From Methylomicrobium lacus LW14 (lineage in GTDB: Bacteria; Pseudomonadota; Gammaproteobacteria; Methylococcales; Methylomonadaceae): a DNA stretch of 64,000 nt. The stretch lies in the NCBI RefSeq assembly GCF_000527095.1, contig NZ_AZUN01000001.1, forward strand, positions 744,001 through 808,000, in the 5' to 3' direction. The notes below the pieces were generated by a model. That model ran no database searches. It saw only the letters and a program-made list of their open reading frames with translations, and had not been told where the DNA came from. A program made the translations under genes and the position numbers. Of this stretch, positions 7,587-15,024 are shown piece by piece; the stretch's first letter is position 1, and every line of letters starts with the position of its first letter.

Positions 7587-8780
7587 TTATTGAATAACCT
7601 TCAGTTCGACGCGGCGGTTATTGGCGCGGCCTTCCTCGGTGTCATTGGTATCGATCGGGTTAGTCAAGCCATAACCTTGCGGTACCAGTGTTGCGCTGGC
7701 GCCGACTTTACGCGTCAGGTATTTCGCTACGGCGGTCGCGCGGCGTTCGGAAAGTTTTTGGTTGTATTCGGCCGATGCGGTATTGCTGGTGTGGCCTTGG
7801 ACTTCGATCGTCACGCCCGGGTTGTTGCTGATGACTTCGGCTGCGCTATCCAGTTCGCCGTAGTATTGCGGCTTGATGTTGCTCTTGTCATTGTCGAATT
7901 TGACATCGATGATCCAGCAGCCGAATTGATTGACATGCGCGCCTTTCAATGTATTCGGGCAGCGGTCGTTGCAGTCGTTGATGCCATCGCTATCGCTGTC
8001 GGTCGCTTCACAGCCTGGAGCCGCGGCTGGCGCTGCAGGTTTCAGGAAAACGTTTTTGACAAATTCAGCCATGCCGGCCGGAGTGGCGACATTCTCTGCA
8101 TCTGCGCGGAAACCGCAACCGGCAACATCGGACAGGCTGTTCAGTAATAATTTGCCGCTTTCTTCATGTTTATTGCCGACCCAGACAGAGTACACGCAAA
8201 GACGGTCGCCGTATTGTTGCTTGAGGGCTTGCACTGCGGGAACCGGGCTGGCTTCGAGTTCGTGGCCATCGCTCAGAATCAGCAAGGCGATACGGCCCGA
8301 TGTGCTGGAAAGGTCGGAAGCCGCGGCTTCGACCGCTTCATGCATCGGTGAACCGCCGCTCGCGCAGGTCAGTGCGTCGATGCCGGCGGTGAACGTGCCT
8401 TTGCTGTAGGCGGCTGGCGGCAGATTCAACAGCGTGCTGCCCCAGCTGGTGCAAGGGCCGAAGCCAAAACTGCGGATACCGGCAGTCAGTTTCAGATCGG
8501 GGATGGTTTGGTTGATTCGAGACAGAATTTCCTTTTCCACCGAAAGTTTTGCCGGTGTCTGGCCGGAAGCAAAAGCCGCGCCTTGATAGTCTTCTCCCAT
8601 CGAGGAAGACGAATCGTTAATCACAAAAAAATTGTCGGTCTTTTGTTGATACTGCCCGGAAGTCAGTAATTCGTTCAGGTCTCTGGCCTGAAAGGGTTCA
8701 AAAGAGCTCACGGGGGTTGATGCGCAACCGGAAATGAGCAGCGCCCCAAGCGATGCCGCGGTGATGAGTGGTTTATTCAT
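7587..8780 (-). CDS. VWA-OmpA family lipoprotein
   Basis: A 397-residue envelope protein. The lipobox LISGC gives lipidation at C19. Residues about 50-250 form a von Willebrand A domain with an intact MIDAS start D56-x-S58-x-S60. A short acidic thrombospondin type 3-like calcium motif follows (DSDSDGINDCNDRCP). The last 105 residues are an OmpA domain that binds peptidoglycan (VQGHTSNTASAEYNQ, LSERRATAVAKYL, ANNRRVEL). A classic AGGAG site precedes the ATG. The architecture suggests an outer-membrane lipoprotein anchored to the cell wall with a metal-dependent binding face. The N-terminal linker is short. Partner unknown. Confidence 0.88.
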   Translation of the reverse strand: MNKPLITAASLGALLISGCASTPVSSFEPFQARDLNELLTSGQYQQKTDNFFVINDSSSSMGEDYQGAAFASGQTPAKLSVEKEILSRINQTIPDLKLTAGIRSFGFGPCTSWGSTLLNLPPAAYSKGTFTAGIDALTCASGGSPMHEAVEAAASDLSSTSGRIALLILSDGHELEASPVPAVQALKQQYGDRLCVYSVWVGNKHEESGKLLLNSLSDVAGCGFRADAENVATPAGMAEFVKNVFLKPAAPAAAPGCEATDSDSDGINDCNDRCPNTLKGAHVNQFGCWIIDVKFDNDKSNIKPQYYGELDSAAEVISNNPGVTIEVQGHTSNTASAEYNQKLSERRATAVAKYLTRKVGASATLVPQGYGLTNPIDTNDTEEGRANNRRVELKVIQ

Positions 8781-9126
8781 TGAAAAATCTCCTTGTTACA
8801 AAACGATGAAGATAAAGGAATCTGCAGTATCAATACCAAGCTCCGATTCTAACATTGTCGGTATGTTTTGAGTAGCTTATTTTTATGGGGTTGAACTTTT
8901 TGAGATTTTCCTAACACAATGCCCGTTTTGCGAGGCGGGCGTGTCCAATGCGCGGTTCTGATCGCTCATCGCACGGTCACGACAATCATGCCGTTTGGGT
9001 CGTGTTGTGTGGACTGAAAGGCGGGGTGATTGAGCGGAATTTTGAAGCGAATGCCGGATAAACGCTAAAATAGGCGACAATTCACAAAATGAACCGAATT
9101 TTTTGCTTAACACATAACGGAATTCA
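8781..9126. other. Divergent intergenic region between the VWA-OmpA gene and gltX
   Basis: About 346 bases between two divergent genes; it must hold both promoters. A reading frame on the minus strand here has no recognisable similarity, no good ribosome site and overlaps the gltX start, so I do not call it. Confidence 0.5.
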
Positions 9127-10533
9127 ATGACAATCACCACACGTTTCGCTCCCAGTCCTACCGGTTATTTGCACATCGGCGGCGCCCGCACCGCCCTGTT
9201 TTCCTGGCTTTACGCGCGCAAGCACGGCGGCGATTTCATCTTGCGCATCGAAGATACCGATCTCGAGCGCTCGACTCAGGAATCGGTCAATGCGATTTTA
9301 GAAGGCATGACCTGGCTGGGTCTCGAATACGACAAGGGGCCGTTTTACCAAACGCACCATTTCGATCGCTACAAGGAAGTGATTCAGCAACTGCTCGCGC
9401 AGGGCGATGCTTATTATTGTTGCTGCAGCAAGGAAGAGCTGGAAGCGGTGCGCAACGAGCAAATGGCCAATAAGGAAAAACCGCGCTACAACGGCAAGTG
9501 CCGCGATGCGGGGCACAAAGGCGACGATGGCCGCGACTATGTGGTCCGTTTCAAAAATCCTGTGGATGGCGTGGTCACGATCAACGATCTGGTCAAAGGC
9601 GACATCGCGGTCGCGAACAAGGAACTGGATGACCTGGTGATCGCCCGGACTGACGGTTCGCCGATCTATAATCTGACCGTCGTGGTCGACGACATGGACA
9701 TGAAGGTCACGCATGTGATTCGCGGCGATGACCATATCAACAATACGCCCCGGCAGATGAATATTTTGCAGGCCTTGGGCGCTCCTGTGCCGTTGTATGC
9801 GCATTTGCCGATGATACTCGGTGCGGACGGCGCGCGGCTGTCCAAACGTCACGGCGCGGTCAGCGTGATGCAGTTCCGCGACGAGGGTTATCTGCCGGAA
9901 GCGTTGCTGAATTATTTGGTGCGCCTCGGCTGGTCGCACGGCGATCAGGAAGTGTTCTCGATCGATGAAATGGTCGAATATTTCGCGTTGGAAAACGTGA
10001 ATGTCTCCGCATCGACCTTCAACACGAAGAAGCTGTTGTGGCTGAATCACCAATATATTATGAACAGCGATCCGGCGCATGTCGCGCGGCATTTGAGCTG
10101 GCATATCGGCCAGTTGGGCATCGATCCTTCGGAAGGGCCGGACCTGGTCGAGGTCGTGAAAGCGCAACGGGAACGCAGCCAGACCTTGGTCGAGATGGCT
10201 CGGGCCAGCGCGTTTTTCTACCGCGAGTTTGATGTGTACGATGAAAAAGCGGTCAAAAAGAATTTCACCGCCGAAGCCGCGGAGGTGCTGGCAGCCCTCT
10301 ATCGGCAATTCGCGAACGTCGAAGACTGGCAAGGGGAGGCGCTGCATCAGGAGATTGTCGACCTGGCCGAAGCGCAAGCGTTGAACATGGGCAAGGTGGC
10401 GCAGCCGTTGCGTGTCGCGGTAACCGGCACGGCCGTATCGCCGGCGATCGACGTGACCTTGACCTTGCTCGGCAAGGATAAGACCCTGACCAGAATACAA
10501 AAAGCGATCGATTACATAAAAAGTTTAAATTAA
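9127..10533 (+). CDS. gltX: Glutamate--tRNA ligase
   Basis: A 468-residue class I synthetase charging tRNA-Glu. HIGH-type motif is in FAPSPTGYLHIGGARTAL, and the KMSKS equivalent is LSKRHG. The Cys/His-rich insert near residues 98-125 (YCCCSKEEL ... CRDAGH) is the zinc-type segment found in many bacterial GluRS. The C-terminal helical anticodon-binding domain is complete. It lies directly upstream of two tRNA-Glu genes, which are its own substrates; the tRNA cluster has its own promoter. Confidence 0.97.
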   Translation: MTITTRFAPSPTGYLHIGGARTALFSWLYARKHGGDFILRIEDTDLERSTQESVNAILEGMTWLGLEYDKGPFYQTHHFDRYKEVIQQLLAQGDAYYCCCSKEELEAVRNEQMANKEKPRYNGKCRDAGHKGDDGRDYVVRFKNPVDGVVTINDLVKGDIAVANKELDDLVIARTDGSPIYNLTVVVDDMDMKVTHVIRGDDHINNTPRQMNILQALGAPVPLYAHLPMILGADGARLSKRHGAVSVMQFRDEGYLPEALLNYLVRLGWSHGDQEVFSIDEMVEYFALENVNVSASTFNTKKLLWLNHQYIMNSDPAHVARHLSWHIGQLGIDPSEGPDLVEVVKAQRERSQTLVEMARASAFFYREFDVYDEKAVKKNFTAEAAEVLAALYRQFANVEDWQGEALHQEIVDLAEAQALNMGKVAQPLRVAVTGTAVSPAIDVTLTLLGKDKTLTRIQKAIDYIKSLN

Positions 10534-10536
10534 TGC

Positions 10537-10564
10537 TGGACAAGGTTTGTGAATCCTGTATAAT
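10537..10564 (+). promoter_or_regulatory. Sigma-70 promoter of the tRNA cluster
   Basis: TGGACA (10537-10542) and TATAAT (10559-10564) with a 16-base spacer lie just after the gltX stop and about 25 bases before tRNA-Ala. Confidence 0.75.
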
Positions 10565-10588
10565 GGGCTTTCTCAACTGATGATGTTG

Positions 10589-10664
<76 letters not shown>

Positions 10665-10688
10665 AATCAGATGATTGACACTTATTCT

Positions 10689-10764
10689 GTCCCCATCGTC
10701 TAGCGGCCTAGGACACTGCCCTTTCACGGCGGTAACAGGGGTTCGAACCCCCTTGGGGACGCCA
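10689..10764 (+). tRNA. tRNA-Glu (anticodon TTC), copy 1
   Basis: A 76-base tRNA starting GTCCCCATCGTCTAG and ending in encoded GCCA. The anticodon loop CTTTCAC gives TTC. It is 24 bases after tRNA-Ala and in the same presumed transcript. Confidence 0.95.
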
Positions 10765-10864
10765 CTAGTCAAGTCAACGATTAGGTTGATTTTAGATAGA
10801 GAATAAGTAAAGGCCAAAGGTATGCCAGGATTTATAGAACGGCATGCCGGACAGACCAGATTCT

Positions 10865-10940
10865 GTCCCCATCGTCTAGCGGCCTAGGACACTGCCCTTT
10901 CACGGCGGTAACAGGGGTTCGAACCCCCTTGGGGACGCCA
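10865..10940 (+). tRNA. tRNA-Glu (anticodon TTC), copy 2
   Basis: Identical in sequence to copy 1, including the short upstream ATTCT, so it is a recent duplication. A 100-base spacer separates the copies and a terminator follows directly. Confidence 0.95.
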
Positions 10941-10946
10941 TATTCG

Positions 10947-10976
10947 AAGGGCTATCCGAAAGGATAGCCCTTTTTT
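10947..10976 (+). terminator. Rho-independent terminator of the tRNA cluster
   Basis: An 11-bp stem AAGGGCTATCC / GGATAGCCCTT with a GAAA tetraloop and a T6 tract. Confidence 0.95.
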
Positions 10977-11166
10977 ATTGCCTCGCGTTTTTGGGCGACC
11001 GCCTATTTTCGAATCCCACTGTTTGCTTACTTAAATCCGACGCTTTCGCGGTTGCGGGTTCAGACCGAATGATTGTTCTGTTTAATCTCTTCCCTGCTAT
11101 AAATCGAATCCACGATTTTTTTAAACCAGTGCGCAAATCAGTGTGGGAAGAAAAGCCGCTTTATTT

Positions 11167-11370
11167 CTATTCATCCGCTGACTCACTCGGCTTTTTACTG
11201 CGATAAATTTGATCGACCAGATCTTTAAACCAGTAGGGCCGTGTGATTAATACATACAGCACCAGGGTTTCCAATATCGGCAGTGGAATCACATGCAGGA
11301 TGATCAAACCGACCAATACGATGAAACATAATACCAGTCTGGAGGAGAGGGAATCTTTATATGTGTTCAT
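11167..11370 (-). CDS. Small membrane protein, paralogue A
   Basis: A 67-residue protein I cannot name. It has two hydrophobic segments (about 12-30 and 33-45), then RPYWFKDLVDQIY and a charged tail. It aligns with the product of the next gene upstream (11401-11598) over the whole core: PLPILETLVLYVLITRPYWF versus PFPILGFIMLYILIFRPQWF. The shared motif [FL]PIL...LY[VI]LI.RP.WF argues that both are real genes. The two are in tandem on the same strand, 30 bases apart. Confidence 0.7.
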   Translation of the reverse strand: MNTYKDSLSSRLVLCFIVLVGLIILHVIPLPILETLVLYVLITRPYWFKDLVDQIYRSKKPSESADE

Positions 11371-11400
11371 GATAAATGGTACAGGTTGATTTAATTGAGA

Positions 11401-11598
11401 TCAATTCGCGTCGTTTTGATCGCCGCGGCCGGCATGATTGTATATCTGCAACACCGCGTTTATGAACCATTGCGGCCGGAAAATTAGAATATACAGCATG
11501 ATAAAACCCAGGATAGGAAAGGGTAATGTATCCAGTAACATGACCAACAAAAGAACGATCATCCATTTGATTCTGGTAAAGGTGGCGTTATGACTCAT
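11401..11598 (-). CDS. Small membrane protein, paralogue B
   Basis: A 65-residue protein with two hydrophobic segments, a RPQWF motif after the second, and an acidic/Asn-rich C-terminal tail. It is clearly paralogous to the gene at 11167-11370 and probably co-transcribed with it. I do not recognise a named family. The pair sits between the tRNA cluster and a dicarboxylate symporter, and neither neighbour suggests a function. Confidence 0.7.
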   Translation of the reverse strand: MSHNATFTRIKWMIVLLLVMLLDTLPFPILGFIMLYILIFRPQWFINAVLQIYNHAGRGDQNDAN

Positions 11599-11680
11599 AT
11601 TCGCAAAAGCTTAAGATGGCCCGGATGTCATAAAATACCCCAATTCGATCGAATTAAACAGCGTAAGTTCGGCGCTTAGC

Positions 11681-12982
11681 TTAATGCCTGCTTTTTTCCA
11701 GGCGGTCGAGCAGGATCGCAATCAGCAGATCGTTCATCACATTCACCCCGGAGCGGCAGCGGGCAATGATCCAGTCGATCGTGGTGATCAGCGGCACCGC
11801 GGTAACGACCAGCGCTTCCGGCAGGCCGGCGGTGCTGAGTACCAGGGGCAGGGCGATTAAACCGGCTTCCGGGATGCCCGAAATGCCGACGCCGACCATG
11901 ATGGCGGCGGCGACGATGATCAATTGCTGAGCCAGCGTTAGATCGAAGCCGATCGCTTGCGCCAGGAACAGCGCCGCCATCGCTTCGTACAGAATGATGC
12001 CGTCATTGTTCAAATTAGTGCCGATGCAGACCGACAAGCGCGCCGACCGGCTCGAAATGCCCATGTTTTCGGTCAGGCAGCGCAGGGTGATCGGCATCGT
12101 CGCGAGGCTGCTGTTGGTCGATAGACCGGTCAGGATCGCATCGGCGCCTTCGCCGAAATAACGTTTGACCGGCATCTTGCCGCCCCATTTCGCCATGCAG
12201 GGATAATAGACGAGCGCATGCAGTAGCAGGCCGGTCAGCATGGCGGCCAAAAACACCGCAACCAGCGCAAAAACGTCTAGCCCCGATTTGCCGACCACTT
12301 GCGCAACCACGCCGAAAACCGCGAAAGGAATCGCCTTGACGACCCAGAGCAGCATCTGAATCAGCAAGTGATAACAGACGCTGATCAGTTTTTCGAGCAG
12401 ATGCAGGCCGGATTGATCCTGATCCGCGCTTTGCTGCTTGAATCGGCGGATCGCAGTGCCGGCCAGCAAGGCCAATAAAATGATCGCAATCACGTTGTTT
12501 TTGACAAACGGCTCAAACAAACTTTCGGGAATGGTGCCGATGATGTTTTTCAGCGGATCGAGCGACAGATTTTCCGGCATCGGTTTTGCGGCAATGGCGG
12601 TGGCGCCGGCATGAAGCTGGGAGGTCATCGCCGTCAGTTTGCCTTCCCAAGCGCGGCCGGGGTGCAGGACGTTCATCAAGGTCAAGCCGATCACGATCGC
12701 CACGGCCAGATTCATCGAGCATAAAGCCAGAAGACGGCGGCCGTGCTTGAATGAAAGGTCGGTATTGACCATTGCTTCCAGGATCGCGAAGAAGACCAGC
12801 GGCGTCGCTAGGGCTTTTAACAGACGGATTACCAACTGGCCTAATTGACCCAGCGTCGCGTTGCTCAATAAGCCGAAGCCATAATTTTCGGTCCCGAAAA
12901 GGACGCCCAGCGTGGCGCCGAAAACGACGCCGATAATCACCTGAACGTATAAGGGCAATGCAGAGAGGCTGAGTTTATGCAT
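11681..12982 (-). CDS. Dicarboxylate/amino acid:cation symporter (DAACS family)
   Basis: A 433-residue inner-membrane secondary transporter of the GltP/DctA family, which takes up C4-dicarboxylates or acidic amino acids with protons or sodium. The serine-rich re-entrant loop appears as LSTNSSLATMP and the substrate/cation stretch as GTNLNNDGIILYEAM. A second re-entrant signature lies at VGVGISGIPEAGLIALPLVL. Eight or more hydrophobic segments cover the length. Substrate cannot be fixed from sequence alone. The gene seems monocistronic. Confidence 0.92.
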   Translation of the reverse strand: MHKLSLSALPLYVQVIIGVVFGATLGVLFGTENYGFGLLSNATLGQLGQLVIRLLKALATPLVFFAILEAMVNTDLSFKHGRRLLALCSMNLAVAIVIGLTLMNVLHPGRAWEGKLTAMTSQLHAGATAIAAKPMPENLSLDPLKNIIGTIPESLFEPFVKNNVIAIILLALLAGTAIRRFKQQSADQDQSGLHLLEKLISVCYHLLIQMLLWVVKAIPFAVFGVVAQVVGKSGLDVFALVAVFLAAMLTGLLLHALVYYPCMAKWGGKMPVKRYFGEGADAILTGLSTNSSLATMPITLRCLTENMGISSRSARLSVCIGTNLNNDGIILYEAMAALFLAQAIGFDLTLAQQLIIVAAAIMVGVGISGIPEAGLIALPLVLSTAGLPEALVVTAVPLITTIDWIIARCRSGVNVMNDLLIAILLDRLEKSRH

Positions 12983-13192
12983 AAGTTGCTTCTTGAGCTA
13001 GAATTTGGGGATCGGAATTGCTTCGGGCAGTGTAACACTCTGTCTAATGCAACGATAAGCGCTTTGCGATCCAAGCCGGGCCTTTGGGTTGACGGATCAT
13101 GTGTTTCGCCAAGCCGTACCCATGTGTTGCCATTTTGTTGCGGCCTGTTTGGGTGTAACATATTCGGAGTCTTCAACACGCGGAGAAAAGCC

Positions 13193-13513
13193 ATGAGTTC
13201 CTGCTGCCATGATCCCACCGAACCGCCTAGAGCCGACCCCCGCGATGTGCTGAGGGAACAGGAGCATTACGATAATCTGGTCCGCGATCTTTTCACCGGC
13301 GACCCTGAAAGAATCCTGCTGCGATTGCTGAACGAATCCAATGCTTATCTCAGGGAACTGGCGGCGCTTCGGGCGCATTATCCGGCGGTGCGGCTGCAGG
13401 CGATCGCCTTGTTGAATGACAAAAGTTTGGACACATTGAAGCGCATCTCTGAAAAAGAAGCGGATTCAGCTTTCGGCGCGGCGGCTCGGCAACGGCTCGA
13501 TCAATTGCAATAA
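13193..13513 (+). CDS. Small soluble protein of unknown function with HEAT-like C-terminus
   Basis: A 106-residue protein I cannot name. The start is the ATG preceded by GGAGAAAAG; a longer frame upstream lacks a ribosome site. The N-terminus MSSCCHD carries adjacent cysteines and a His. Residues about 50-105 are helical with a HEAT-like rhythm (YPAVRLQAIALL ... DSAFGAAARQRLDQL). It lies 39 bases before another small gene and the PPK2 gene, so the three may form an operon. Confidence 0.65.
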   Translation: MSSCCHDPTEPPRADPRDVLREQEHYDNLVRDLFTGDPERILLRLLNESNAYLRELAALRAHYPAVRLQAIALLNDKSLDTLKRISEKEADSAFGAAARQRLDQLQ

Positions 13514-13552
13514 TCCGGCATTTCCACTCGACAAACCTCTGGAGACAAGCGA

Positions 13553-13930
13553 ATGAAAGCATGGCAAATACTCGGGCTAGGCCCGTTGCTGTTGATGACC
13601 GGCGTGGTTTGGGGTTACGGCAGCAGCAGTAGCTCAAAAGCCTGCGCCAAACCCGGCTTCAGTCAATTCTACCCGGCAGACAAGGCGGACGTCCCAGCAA
13701 ACTCCAAGTTTTCCTTTTTGGCTTCTCCCAATACCCAGCCGGACACGATCAGGGTGGTCGTCAAAGATCTGTCCGCAGCGATTGCAGTTAAACCGGTGGC
13801 GCAGGGCTATCAGGTCAGCGGAACGCTGCCAGCCGTATTGCATGGGACTTTTGCGCGGATCAATATTAGCGCGGAAGGGGCAAACCAGTGCAAGGGCAGC
13901 GGCGGCTGGCTGGTTAATATCGGCGAGTAA
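13553..13930 (+). CDS. Small exported protein of unknown function
   Basis: A 125-residue protein with an N-terminal signal sequence (hydrophobic core ILGLGPLLLMTGVVWG) followed by a Ser-rich linker. The rest looks like one beta-sandwich: FYPADKADVPANSKFSF and TIRVVVKDL near the start, and ISAEG with a C-terminal cysteine (NQCKGSGG) near the end. The mature part has two cysteines that could pair. It ends 4 bases before the PPK2 start. Probably periplasmic; function not recognised. Confidence 0.65.
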   Translation: MKAWQILGLGPLLLMTGVVWGYGSSSSSKACAKPGFSQFYPADKADVPANSKFSFLASPNTQPDTIRVVVKDLSAAIAVKPVAQGYQVSGTLPAVLHGTFARINISAEGANQCKGSGGWLVNIGE

Positions 13931-13934
13931 TCAG

Positions 13935-14726
13935 ATGAACATCAAACATAAACACGGCGCGAAAAAAATCGGCAAGGAAGCGTACAAAGCCACACTGACG
14001 CAATTGCAGATCGAACTGGTCAAGCTGCAAAAGCACATCATCAAGCATGACGAAAAAGTGCTGATTATCTTCGAGGGCCGGGATGCCGGCGGCAAAGACG
14101 GCTCGATCAAGCGCATCATTCAGCATCTGAGTCCGCGCGAAACCCGCGTGGTGGCGTTAGGCAAGCCTTCCGATCGGGATAAGAGCAGCTGGTATTTTCA
14201 ACGCTATGCGCCGCATCTGCCTGCGGCGCAGGAGATGGTGCTGTTCAACCGCAGCTGGTACAACCGCGCCGGCGTGGAGCGCGTGATGGGGTATTGCAGC
14301 GACCAGGAATATCACGCGTTTCTCGAAACCGTGCCGGATTTTGAATTAATGCTGGTGCGTTCGGGGATTAAACTCTTGAAATATTACCTGGACATCAGCC
14401 GTGAAGAACAAAAGCGGCGTCTCGATGACCGTGAACGGGACCCGCTGAAACAATGGAAGACCAGTCCGGTCGATCTGGAAGCGGTCAAGCATTGGGATGA
14501 CTACAGCCTCGCCCGCAATATTATGTTCGCGAGAACGCATCATTTGGATGCGCCCTGGATCGTGGTGCGCGCCGACAACAAAAAAATCGCCCGGATCAAT
14601 ATCATCAAGGACATTTTGTTTCGTCTCGACTACAAGGGCAAGGACGAGGCCCAAGTACTTCCCGATGCAGACATCGTGTTCAGTTATGCGGAAAGTTATC
14701 TGAAAAACGGCATGATTGCGGAGTAG
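13935..14726 (+). CDS. ppk2: Polyphosphate kinase 2 family protein
   Basis: A 263-residue PPK2-type kinase that moves phosphate between polyphosphate and nucleoside mono- or diphosphates. Walker A is GRDAGGKDG (48-56), followed by a conserved lid/Walker B region (FNRSWYNRAGVERVMGYC) and the DDRERDPLKQWK stretch. The ATG at 13935 is chosen because the protein then begins just before the conserved core and the gene follows the previous stop by 4 bases. A single PPK2 domain of this size fits class I, but the class, and so the direction with ADP or AMP, should be tested. Confidence 0.9.
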   Translation: MNIKHKHGAKKIGKEAYKATLTQLQIELVKLQKHIIKHDEKVLIIFEGRDAGGKDGSIKRIIQHLSPRETRVVALGKPSDRDKSSWYFQRYAPHLPAAQEMVLFNRSWYNRAGVERVMGYCSDQEYHAFLETVPDFELMLVRSGIKLLKYYLDISREEQKRRLDDRERDPLKQWKTSPVDLEAVKHWDDYSLARNIMFARTHHLDAPWIVVRADNKKIARINIIKDILFRLDYKGKDEAQVLPDADIVFSYAESYLKNGMIAE

Positions 14727-15024
14727 TCAGAAGGGCGTTCCAAGTCTCCGTCTTGCAGGATCAATGCGGCCTTTTGCCAGCATCGTAAACTGCAAAATCA
14801 GGCTGGGTCGTTTTTTTGTGAAAGCGGCTTATCTTGTGTGTAAGTTAATATTATCTTGCGATTCAAATTGAAATCAAGTTTATGTAATATTTTAGTATTG
14901 GTAACCCTATCACAAAAACAATGGCGCAATTCTGCAATACTAACAAGGAACTTCAAATCGGCCCGTTGTCCTGCCTTTGGCGATCTTGGCCGATTTTTCC
15001 TCGCCATATTGGAGGGCTCCAACC

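Noticed and set aside
8883..9140. An 85-codon minus-strand frame upstream of gltX
   Set aside because: Overlaps the gltX start, has no known domain and no good ribosome site.
13782..13934. Upstream in-frame extension of the PPK2 gene
   Set aside because: It would overlap the small exported-protein gene by about 150 bases; the ATG at 13935 starts right before the conserved region.
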